Shown here piece after piece: positions 57,241 through 64,000 of a stretch of 64,000 bases of DNA. The notes under the pieces are model-generated. The model made no database searches. It was not told where the DNA came from and worked only from the letters and a program-made list of their open reading frames with translations. This stretch comes from an uncultured Gammaproteobacteria bacterium (lineage in GTDB: Bacteria; Pseudomonadota; Gammaproteobacteria; UBA6429; Thiohalophilaceae), in NCBI GenBank assembly GCA_913064945.1, contig CAJYAN010000017.1, forward strand, positions 1 through 64,000, given 5' to 3'. Within the stretch, counting starts at the first letter, position 1. Each line of letters begins with the position of its first letter. The position numbers were made by a program, and so were the translations under genes.

Positions 57241-57285
57241 AAGACCCAATTTGGGTACTATAGACCCCATTTTGGGTCTTTTCAA
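57241..57285 (-). promoter_or_regulatory. MNT-HEPN promoter with paired operators
   Basis: Minus strand TTGAAA (57285-57280), 17 bp, TATAGT (57262-57257). Proximal operator AAGACCCAATTTGGGT (57241-57256) and distal operator ACCCCATTTTGGGTCTT (57264-57280) are inverted copies of AAGACCCAAWWTGGGT. The distal copy fills the spacer, and the proximal one covers the expected start. This suits autorepression by the winged-helix MNT protein. Confidence 0.78.
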
Positions 57286-57382
57286 GCTATTAGCGATTAC
57301 TCAGATGAGTATTTTGTTATTGCTTCTTCAAGTGCCAGTCGGTGATCGCCATAACCCACTCCATCATGACCATAGCGAAGTT

Positions 57383-57424
57383 CAGGAAATACTTGACGAA
57401 ACCCGAAGGGGTGCTAAGTGCTGA
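57383..57424. repeat. Palindromic repeat E, copy 2
   Basis: ACTT-gac-GAAACCC-gaa-GGGGTGC-t-AAGT. Nearly the same as 55250-55291. It lies just 3' of the intact-length RAYT gene, a position where REP-type sequences are expected. Confidence 0.65.
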
Positions 57425-57456
57425 CCTTGCCCCTTTTGGTTCGAGTCCATTAGTTT

Positions 57457-58244
57457 TTACTGATTAAAGGGTAAATAAATCTCATCGGGTTCTCGTAGCA
57501 CATGTGCATCACTGGCCTCTGCAATATCCCGATACTGTGCTTTAAATCCAAGGCCAGCCTTAACTCCTTGTACAAAATCACTACCACCAATAGCAATACT
57601 CTGTGTCCAGGCAGCATCTCGTTGTATTTCACCAGACGCAAGTGCTGCTTCAACCCAATGGCGGTGCAGGTCTTGCACCTGATAAAATTCAGTCATGCCT
57701 AACAACCCAAGCAACTTTTGTTGATCAATAATCGCATAGCGCTCAGGCGGGGCCTGGATTTCACGAAAGCCACAGGTATCCCAATCCGCCGGATGTTTAA
57801 CAACCCCTGCCCTTACCATATTCAGATCAATGTAGACCATACAACGTGCCAGGTACTCGTCCGTATCGACTGCCGTCGCATGATAACGGTCTTCCCAATA
57901 GGCACCTTTGCGCCTCTTTCTTTGGTTGTATTCCTGTGCCGTACGACCGGCGATGAGTTGCATGCTTTGAGCGATTTCACCCTTGCCCCGGTCATGTACG
58001 AGTAAATGAATATGATTGGAAGTCACAACGTAGTTCAACACACAAAGGCCATAACGTTTCTTTGCCTCAAACAACCAATTGCGCCAACGCTGGCGGTCTT
58101 TGGTAAATTTGAGCAGGAATTCTTTCTGGTGACAGCGGAGTGTTTTGCACATGGATGTGCTTATGCCGCGAAGCCCATGGACGGGCGAGAGTGGCGCATA
58201 TGCCAGATGTGGCCGGGGATAAAGTATCGATTCGCACGCGGCAT
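57457..58244 (-). pseudogene. REP-associated tyrosine transposase (RAYT), 5' interrupted
   Basis: Y1-type transposase of the RAYT/IS200-like family. Catalytic parts are intact: TSNHIHLLV (HxH) and the Tyr in GRTAQEYNQR. The natural start is ATG 58244 after AAGGAGGA, giving MPRANRYFIPGHIWHM, the usual RAYT opening, but this frame meets TAA at 58163-58161. The open frame carrying the catalytic part starts at 58278 and is shifted relative to it. From ATG 58244 to the codon for the conserved Cys (58134) is 110 bp, whereas an intact gene would need 57, so 53 bp are extra. The insertion is the repeat at 58138-58192. Translation of the catalytic part from an inner start (for example ATG in MCKTLRCHQK) remains possible. 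Confidence 0.75.
58138..58192. repeat. Double-hairpin insertion within RAYT copy A
   Basis: Plus strand GCACATGGATGTGC (hairpin 1), linker TTATGCCGCGAA, then GCCCATGGACGGGC (hairpin 2). Possible 5-bp flanking duplication GAGTG at both ends. Structure is like the insert at 59931-59982 and 60530-60581, with different stems and the same ATGGA loop centres. Confidence 0.65.
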
Positions 58245-58278
58245 AGCGCTTCCTCCTTAAAGCTATCATTTCATCCAT

Positions 58279-58362
58279 GAAATGAGCCGTTTAAGCCTCT
58301 ATTTGGCCTATATTTTAGCCTTTTATTTTATTATTTCAATGACTTGCGTGGGGCAGACCCCG
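58279..58362. repeat. AT-rich tail plus REP-like palindrome, copy 2
   Basis: The region upstream of RAYT copy A ends in GCGTGGGGCAGACCCCG (58346-58362). The AT-rich stretch from 58315 matches 53139 and 60494. In copy B the equivalent place carries an insertion. Confidence 0.7.
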
Positions 58363-58489
58363 GCATGTTCGAAGCGTCGAATAATTGCTTATATGGCATC
58401 AATACGTAATCGATTTAATTCGTTACGTACGTCCGACTTGGTACAGCACCTTATTAGAAAGAATCGCTCTCTGACCCGGGTTTTTTCAC

Positions 58490-59194
58490 TCATCTTAATT
58501 CAGCTATTTCTTTAATCGTGTTTAATATTATTGGTACGCGTGAAGGACTTGTATCACCTGTGGGTAAATGACCCGGGACTGCATCAATAAACCGATTCTC
58601 ATTCAGCAAAGCAAGGAAACGTGCAGATAGTTCATGCACAAGTGCTGGATCAGCTTGCCTCACCTCATTCAGTATTTCAGGCCTACCATCTAACACAGCA
58701 ACGATATCTTCAATATCATGGCTCATCAGATAATCGCCATTACCTCTACCATCAAACGCTTCAAGCTTGGTAATAAGAAAATATGGTGCTGATACTATCT
58801 GAATCACATTCCCATTTGGCAATGCCATGTTCTCAGAATGTTGCATTGCAGGTGCATACCATCTATTGCCAAATCCCAAAACGCTTATATCTGTTGGCAT
58901 TACATCCAGGATTACTCTATCAGTGATCCATCGGCAGATAGGCGCATCATCGCTGATGTCTTCTTTAAAACCTAAATCGCGTAATTTTTCAGACAAGCGA
59001 TAATATTCACTATGCGAAACGACCTGCACGATGGCATCTACATCCCGAGTCGCCCTGATTGGTGGTGCAGCAGGATCTGTGATTAACAATCCAGTTGCAC
59101 AACCGCCTAAAAACACCATTTCATCTGCTAATACACCAAGCTGATCAACGGCTAACATTAAAATCTCTAAATTGGGATTTTGCGCCCTAGTCAT
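58490..59194 (-). CDS. AbiEii-like nucleotidyltransferase
   Basis: About 234 residues with nucleotidyltransferase motifs: FLGGCATGLL (GG near 30), RATRDVDAIV (D51 and D53), a third acidic site in VILDVMPTD (about D97) and a late TKLEAFDGRG...SHDIEDIV, the K...R...D-x-x-D pattern of AbiEii/AbiGii-type enzymes. In such systems the enzyme is a toxin that blocks translation or tRNA. The ATG at 59194 overlaps the HTH gene by 8 bp; a TTG lies at 59203. Paired with the HTH gene upstream. Not canonical AbiE by the partner. Confidence 0.78.
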   Translation of the reverse strand: MTRAQNPNLEILMLAVDQLGVLADEMVFLGGCATGLLITDPAAPPIRATRDVDAIVQVVSHSEYYRLSEKLRDLGFKEDISDDAPICRWITDRVILDVMPTDISVLGFGNRWYAPAMQHSENMALPNGNVIQIVSAPYFLITKLEAFDGRGNGDYLMSHDIEDIVAVLDGRPEILNEVRQADPALVHELSARFLALLNENRFIDAVPGHLPTGDTSPSRVPIILNTIKEIAELR

Positions 59195-59708
59195 ACTGTT
59201 CAAATCTCTTTTTCAATTCCTTTTTGGCAATATCACGTTCCCGTGCACGTCCCCCACGAATAGCATCCACTAGAGCGAGTAACTCGTAGAGCTTCGGGTC
59301 ATTCTTCGCAGCAACGGGTACTGACTTATATAAAGGTGAAAATGATTCACCTCGCACTTTCCCCTCTGGATCCGGCCAAACTGGAGGTGGTTCATTATCT
59401 GCCACAAACCAGGAATCCATAGGTGCAGATGCGTATGCAGTAGGCATACCACGGTCTAACCCACCCCGTTCTGGGACAAAAACATACTGAATGCCGTGAA
59501 ACAAGAAATCTTCCAAATTCCTAATATTTGACCAAATATTTTCGCCCTCTTTAATCGCAAGTCTTGCGGCAAGCGCACGTTGCGCCGCTGCATGTACTTC
59601 TGAAGGGCTCATACCCAGCTCAACTGCTATCTTATTGAACGACCACGGTTTTTTCCCCATGGCGACCAGTTTCAATAAAAATAGAATGTCTTGTGGTTTT
59701 AAGTTCAT
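59187..59708 (-). CDS. HTH-domain protein paired with nucleotidyltransferase
   Basis: 173 residues. N-terminal helix-turn-helix/winged-helix (about 5-60; WSFNKIAVELGMSPSEVHAA), then a middle region (NLEDFLFHGIQYVFVPERGG) and a charged C-terminus. Does not look like AbiEi by eye. It is first in a two-gene unit with the nucleotidyltransferase, overlapping it, the layout of type II/IV toxin-antitoxin systems. A near-perfect dyad 6 bp upstream of the ATG suggests autorepression. Function in defence or plasmid-like stability is inference. Confidence 0.72.
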   Translation of the reverse strand: MNLKPQDILFLLKLVAMGKKPWSFNKIAVELGMSPSEVHAAAQRALAARLAIKEGENIWSNIRNLEDFLFHGIQYVFVPERGGLDRGMPTAYASAPMDSWFVADNEPPPVWPDPEGKVRGESFSPLYKSVPVAAKNDPKLYELLALVDAIRGGRARERDIAKKELKKRFEQYD

Positions 59709-59713
59709 CTAAA

Positions 59714-59768
59714 TATTCTCTGTTCGCGATTCGCGAATAAAGAATAGCAATTACTCATCCAAAGTCAA
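59714..59768 (-). promoter_or_regulatory. Nested palindrome and promoter of the HTH/nucleotidyltransferase unit
   Basis: TTCGCGATTCGCGAA (59723-59737) is a perfect 7-1-7 inverted repeat. Outer arms TATTCT (59714-59719) and AGAATA (59741-59746) pair symmetrically at 3 bp from the inner one. Promoter on the minus strand: TTGACT (59768-59763), 16 bp, TATTCT (59746-59741). The dyad covers the -10 and start. Confidence 0.8.
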
Positions 59769-59920
59769 GCGGTCAATAAAAAGCGCCGGTATCTCAGGTG
59801 CGGTCCCGTAGCTCCATACCAGAGGAGGTTTACCCAGAACCTTTCTATGAACGTGCAAAGCCTATAGGTCGATTATTTTACATTTTATCCACATGATATG
59901 GCCTCATGTCGAGGTTATAT

Positions 59921-59995
59921 GACTTGCGTGGGTTTTGTACATGGATGTACTTATGCAGCGTGTATATGGATATACATACGCTGTCAGACCCCGCT
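59921..59995. repeat. REP palindrome with double-hairpin insert, left copy
   Basis: 75 bp. The REP core CTTGCGTGGG...CAGACCCCGCT is split by about 52 bp containing GTACATGGATGTAC, TTATGCAGCG and TGTATATGGATATACA. Identical at all 75 positions by eye to 60520-60594, in the same direction. Confidence 0.85.
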
Positions 59996-60423
59996 CATAT
60001 CCAGATCAATGTAGACCATACAGCGTGCCAGGTACTCGTCCGTATCGACTGCCGTCGCATGATAGCGGTCTTCCCAATAGGCACCTTTGCGCCTCTTTCT
60101 TTGGTTGTATTCCTGTGCCGTACGACCGGCGATGAGTTGCATGCTTTGAGCGATTTCACCCTTGCCCCGGTCATGCACAAGTAAATGAATATGATTGGAA
60201 GTCACAACGTAGTTCAACACACAAAGGCCATAACGTTTCTTGGCCTCAAACAACCAATTGCGCCAACGCTGGCGGTCTTTGGTAAATTTGAGCAGGAATT
60301 CTTTCTGGTGACAGCGGAGTGTTTTGCACATGGATGTGCTTATGCCGCGAAGCCCATGGACGGGCGAGAGTGGCGCATATGCCAGATGTGGCCGGGGATA
60401 AAGTGTCGATTCGCACGCGGCAT
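59996..60423 (-). pseudogene. Truncated RAYT copy B
   Basis: Near-identical to the first part of RAYT copy A (ATG 60423, TAA at 60340-60342, then the catalytic frame with HxH and Tyr). It ends abruptly after the equivalent of MVYIDL, where it joins the left 75-bp repeat. It carries the same double-hairpin insertion (60318-60371), so the insertion is older than the duplication. The C-terminal third is lost. Confidence 0.85.
60318..60371. repeat. Double-hairpin insertion within RAYT copy B
   Basis: Same insertion as 58138-58192, same stems and position. Confidence 0.65.
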
Positions 60424-60519
60424 AGCGCTTCCTCCTTAAAGCTATCATTTCATCCATGAAATGGGCCGTTTAAGCCTCTATTTGGCCTATATTTTAGCCT
60501 TTTATTTTATTATTTCAAT

Positions 60520-60594
60520 GACTTGCGTGGGTTTTGTACATGGATGTACTTATGCAGCGTGTATATGGATATACATACGCTGTCAGACCCCGCT
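60520..60594. repeat. REP palindrome with double-hairpin insert, right copy
   Basis: Identical to 59921-59995, so RAYT copy B is enclosed by direct repeats of 75 bp. The AT-rich leader to its left matches that next to copy A and at 53139. Confidence 0.85.
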
Positions 60595-60769
60595 TATCCT
60601 CCCCAGTTAAAATAAACCCATACTATAGCAATCGAACCAAGCAAAGGATTAGATGCTCGCTCATATAATGTTGCTTTTAGTGATTTCGTAAATTCTTGAA
60701 ACATTCAAACTACCTTTTGTAACACACAGATATTTCGACTTTAGTACAGTAATCGAATGCTTTTTTAGC

Positions 60770-62050
60770 TTAGTCGTCATCAGTAGATGCTTTATCTTCA
60801 TAGTCTTCTATAACGCCATCCAACATGCGCGACAGATGATCTAACTCAGATATCGTTCTAATACTATCGTATGATAAATAGGTGCACATTTCAGACAGTG
60901 CACGCCCCTCCAAAAGTGAAAAAACTGGTCGACGTATCTCCTGCAGTACTTTGTCATGCCGTGACTCATCAGCAACAATATGCAACTTAATATTGATATT
61001 AGGTTGCAGTGCAACGAGGTCAGCCATTCTCAACAGCCCTGAGTAGACCGAAGTCGTATGCTCCACTTCAAATGCACGTACTATCGTTTTTTTCTTAACC
61101 CATAGAACATCAATTTGCTCAATTGTTTTCATGATGGTTGAGGTATACCCCAATGGTAATTCCTCTAACAAATTATCATTCGGCGTCCAAGCTTTAAGCA
61201 CACGACCACGATCTGCTCTAGGCAGCCAAATATGAAAACCCATAACTGTGCCAATTTTTGCAATTAATGCCTGTATCTGCATCGAATCACTAATAGATTC
61301 ATCAGGACCAACTTGTTCAGCATCATCTTCTGTAGGCACAGTCACACTAATATCTTTTTCTGGCCGTTTAATGGTGTGTTCGCCTTTCCAAAGTGGTTTC
61401 ATGTATGGCGAATAGCAGAATACTGAGATTGTTCTAGCTGAACCTTCCAACCCAGATTCACGTAGACTATCTAGCAGCATTTTATTTGTTATTACTATTT
61501 TTGTACCGACAGACGCATCATCCCAATCAAAAGGTGTATGCAAACCTAAGAAGTCAATTAGTGACCGACGGTCATTAAGTGAAATAACTGAAAGATTATT
61601 TGTCGGATCATAAGCGGCCAAAAAAGCACCTACGGCATTACCACTAGGGCCAGTAAGATTATTCCTGTTACCCTCATTCATTTTGTACAGTTCATCGATA
61701 AGGCTTATTTTCTTCTCTGGGTTTTTCTCTTCTAAGATATTGATTAGAAGAGAGCCGAGTTTTTTATCAGAATGGAATTGATTAAACATTCTGCGCCAGG
61801 CACCTTGTGGGATCATAGCGCGAGCAACTGCCTGACTTCCTTTTGTGTTACCTTTACCGTTTCTGTCTAAAATCTTGATTATTTCATCACATTCCTCATC
61901 TGATATCGGGCTTTTGGCGTCAGACATAACACGTTTGTTAAGAAAGTCTTGTACCTGGCGACTTTGCTTACTCCAAAGACAATCCATTTCTTTTGAATCA
62001 TATTTAGATAGGAATTGCGCAATCTGTGTAGATATATTTGGATTAGTCAC
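60770..62050 (-). CDS. Possible PD-(D/E)XK nuclease-like protein
   Basis: 426 residues starting at GTG 62050 with GAGGAA before it. The N-terminal half is helical and unrecognised. The C-terminal part (about 260-380) reads like a restriction-nuclease fold: GFHIWLPRADRGR, IDVLW (D314) and VRAFEVEHTTSVYSGLLRMADL (E328, E330). E-V-E replaces the usual D/E-x-K, so activity is uncertain. It lies next to hsdR on the same strand, separated by a REP-like copy. It could be an accessory restriction or defence protein. Confidence 0.6.
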   Translation of the reverse strand: MTNPNISTQIAQFLSKYDSKEMDCLWSKQSRQVQDFLNKRVMSDAKSPISDEECDEIIKILDRNGKGNTKGSQAVARAMIPQGAWRRMFNQFHSDKKLGSLLINILEEKNPEKKISLIDELYKMNEGNRNNLTGPSGNAVGAFLAAYDPTNNLSVISLNDRRSLIDFLGLHTPFDWDDASVGTKIVITNKMLLDSLRESGLEGSARTISVFCYSPYMKPLWKGEHTIKRPEKDISVTVPTEDDAEQVGPDESISDSMQIQALIAKIGTVMGFHIWLPRADRGRVLKAWTPNDNLLEELPLGYTSTIMKTIEQIDVLWVKKKTIVRAFEVEHTTSVYSGLLRMADLVALQPNINIKLHIVADESRHDKVLQEIRRPVFSLLEGRALSEMCTYLSYDSIRTISELDHLSRMLDGVIEDYEDKASTDDD

Positions 62051-62061
62051 TAAAGTTCCTC

Positions 62062-62084
62062 ACTTGCGTGGGACAGACTCCGCT
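62062..62084. repeat. REP-like palindrome, copy 5
   Basis: ACTTGCGTGGGACAGACTCC then GCT: a variant of the REP core, sitting directly upstream of the ribosome site of the gene at 62050. Confidence 0.65.
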
Positions 62085-62155
62085 CATCGCAGGTTGTAAT
62101 CCCACCAACATTTTTTGTAGTTAAGTATACTGTCCCCAGAATTTCCACTATTAGT

Positions 62156-64000
62156 CTATTCAACTGACCAAGCATTAGATAATACTTCGGCCTGTTTCAA
62201 TACCAGTTCTACTGCTTCAGTTGTTTTATCCGGTGGATATTTATATCGTCTTAATAAGATACGCACCATATTACGTAGTTTGGCTCGAACACTATCTCGA
62301 ACCTGCCAATCTACAGTGGTACTGGCTCGCAGCTTATCCACCAACTCATGGGCGATTTTCTTGAGGATCTCATCACCCAGCTCACGCACTGCGCTCTCAT
62401 TATTGGCCAGAGCATCATAGAAGGCTAATTCATCTTGATTGAGCCCGAGGTCTTCGTGGCGCTTCATGGCCTCCTGAAAGTCTTTGGCCATTTGAATGAG
62501 CTCTTCAATGACCTGGGCGGTTTCGATAGCGCGGTTACGGTACTTGCGAAGAGTCTCTAGCAGACGGTCTCTGTAGTTCTTTTCCTGAACGACGTTGTTT
62601 CGGGTATGGCTACGGATTTCATCGCGCAGGAGCTTTTCCAGGAGCTCTACGGCGAAGTTACGATCTTTCATATTGCGTACGTCTTCCATGAAGGCATCGT
62701 CAAGCAGTCCGATATTAGGTTTCTCTAACCCCGCCAGTTTAAAGATGTCTTCTACGCCTTCGGATATGACGGCCTGGTCGAGGATTTGCTTCAGAATGGA
62801 GTTTTTCTCTTCTTCGGTACGCTTTTGATCAACCGTAGTAGCTTTTGTGATTACTGCCTTCACTGCTGAGAAAAAGGCTATTTCCTTCTTGTACTCGTGG
62901 GCCTCATCTAGCGTTCCACAGAGTGAAAAGGCCTTGGTAATCGCCAATACAGTATCCATGAACCGTTTTTTACCGTCTTCGAGTCCTAAGATATGGTTAG
63001 CAGTCGGGATAAGCAGGTGTGTGGCCTTGGTAGCGTACTCGCTGTAATCAAAGCCCTGTAACATGCCACGAATCACATCAACCTTCTCGACCAATATCGA
63101 AAGCGCTTCAGATGCCAGATTGGTGAGATTCCCCTTACCTTTGGAATCAGTGTACGTTTTTAGGGCTTGTTTCAGTTCATTGCCAATACCGATGTAATCC
63201 ACAACTACGCCACCCGTCTTATTCTTAAACACCCGATTAACACGGGCGATGGCCTGCATCAAGTTGTGGCTACGCATGGGTTTGTCGATATACATGGTGT
63301 GGGCACAGGGGGCATCAAAGCCGGTGAGCCACATATCGCGGACAATGACCAGTTTGAGTGGGTCATTAGGATCTTTAAAGCGCCGTTCCAGACGTTTCTT
63401 CTGCATTTTGTTGTAGTTATGCGTCTGTAACAATGGTTTGTCTGAGGCCGAGGCCGTCATAATCACCTTGATAGCACCTTTATCAATATCTGTATCGTGC
63501 CACTCAGGCCGTAAGGCAGTAATCGCGTTATACAAGTGGGCGCAGATGTCGCGGCTCATGGCCACGATCATGCCCTTGCCTTCAATGGTGGCGTTACGCT
63601 CTTCAAAGTGATGCACCAGGTCTGCGGCCACTTCTTTAATCCGCGGTTCTGCGCCGACCAGTTTTTCCAGTGCCGCCCATTTGCTCTTGGTCTTTTCTCG
63701 CGCACCGAGGTCTTCTTCATCCTCCATGACCTCATCGACCTCTTCATTGAGTTTTTCGATTTCGGCCTGGTTGATGTCGAGCTTGGCTAAGCGACTCTCA
63801 TAGTAAATGGGTACGGTCGCGCCATCGTCCACAGCATCCTGAATATCATAGATACTGACATAATCACCAAACACAGCACGTGTGTCCTTGTCTTCCGTGG
63901 CAATGGGTGTGCCGGTAAAGCCAATAAACGAGGCCATGGGTAAAGCATCACGCAAATGCTTGGCATAGCCGAACTTGTATTGTCCGGTCTTTTTATCCAA
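62156..64000 (-). CDS. hsdR: Type I restriction enzyme HsdR, partial (C-terminal part)
   Basis: The 3' 614 codons of the restriction subunit; the gene continues beyond the window. Helicase motif III FTGTPIA (about 27-33) opens the seen part, followed by [32 protein letters not shown] and motif [12 protein letters not shown]. The C-terminal helical region (DUF3387) ends SNAWSVE. The nuclease and Walker motifs should lie off-window. HsdM and HsdS are expected further right. The gene precedes the possible nuclease gene by 105 bp. Confidence 0.93.
   Translation of the reverse strand: MDKKTGQYKFGYAKHLRDALPMASFIGFTGTPIATEDKDTRAVFGDYVSIYDIQDAVDDGATVPIYYESRLAKLDINQAEIEKLNEEVDEVMEDEEDLGAREKTKSKWAALEKLVGAEPRIKEVAADLVHHFEERNATIEGKGMIVAMSRDICAHLYNAITALRPEWHDTDIDKGAIKVIMTASASDKPLLQTHNYNKMQKKRLERRFKDPNDPLKLVIVRDMWLTGFDAPCAHTMYIDKPMRSHNLMQAIARVNRVFKNKTGGVVVDYIGIGNELKQALKTYTDSKGKGNLTNLASEALSILVEKVDVIRGMLQGFDYSEYATKATHLLIPTANHILGLEDGKKRFMDTVLAITKAFSLCGTLDEAHEYKKEIAFFSAVKAVITKATTVDQKRTEEEKNSILKQILDQAVISEGVEDIFKLAGLEKPNIGLLDDAFMEDVRNMKDRNFAVELLEKLLRDEIRSHTRNNVVQEKNYRDRLLETLRKYRNRAIETAQVIEELIQMAKDFQEAMKRHEDLGLNQDELAFYDALANNESAVRELGDEILKKIAHELVDKLRASTTVDWQVRDSVRAKLRNMVRILLRRYKYPPDKTTEAVELVLKQAEVLSNAWSVE

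Noticed and set aside
59921-60594. CRISPR array from the two identical repeats
   Set aside because: Only two copies, far apart, with a transposase fragment between them, and no cas genes.
55054-64000. Integrated prophage or conjugative element
   Set aside because: No integrase, portal, capsid or transfer genes were seen; the region is repeat- and defence-rich only.
1-64000. tRNA or rRNA genes
   Set aside because: None were recognised by eye in the intergenic parts; a dedicated scan was not possible.

Overview
The window is a 64 kb piece of a gammaproteobacterial chromosome. HrpA, FeoAB, SelO/YdiU, YaeQ, a class I photolyase and a Tas-like aldo-keto reductase all look gammaproteobacterial. 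Nothing marks it as plasmid or prophage. The genus cannot be read from the sequence; a free-living aquatic or sediment organism is only a guess.

About 1-51 kb is an ordinary chromosomal backbone of short operons. It holds an MscS channel, a DUF2207 membrane protein, a chemoreceptor, photolyase with an RNA methyltransferase, a GST, a small cytochrome c, an ABC-2 exporter, Fur-box-controlled feoAB, a PEBP-like protein and a metallophosphoesterase. A molybdenum hydroxylase operon follows (2Fe-2S subunit, molybdopterin subunit, XdhC, MocA). Next come a periplasmic-sensor GGDEF/EAL protein, a DnaQ-type exonuclease, a cupin/PfpI pair, a TetR-controlled RND efflux operon, two retropepsin-like proteins, a DUF2235 hydrolase, hrpA, a two-domain glycosyltransferase with a DedA protein, and a sigma-54 activator beside a zinc-ribbon protein and a beta carbonic anhydrase whose upstream region carries a good sigma-54 promoter. 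cls, yaeQ and a heme-oxygenase-like monooxygenase close this part.

About 51.7-64 kb is different. It is more AT-rich and gene-sparse, and littered with short palindromic repeats. It contains a lone response regulator, SelO, a small conserved protein, an MNT-HEPN toxin-antitoxin pair, a REP-associated tyrosine transposase (RAYT), a second possible toxin-antitoxin pair (HTH protein plus AbiEii-like nucleotidyltransferase), a truncated RAYT copy between two identical 75-bp repeats, a possible PD-(D/E)XK nuclease, and the end of a type I restriction HsdR that runs off the right edge. It reads as a defence/mobile island.

The most interesting signals are: (i) both RAYT copies are interrupted at the same place near the 5' end by a double-hairpin repeat of about 53 bp, and a relative of that repeat also sits inside a REP-like palindrome that occurs five times here; (ii) the HTH/nucleotidyltransferase pair has a 33-bp nested perfect dyad over its promoter; (iii) the sigma-54 promoter, carbonic anhydrase, zinc ribbon and activator form a plausible unrecognised regulon; (iv) two palindromic operators sit over the TetR/RND promoter; (v) there is a 58-codon gene after the sigma-54 activator. 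All promoter, operator and repeat calls were read by eye.
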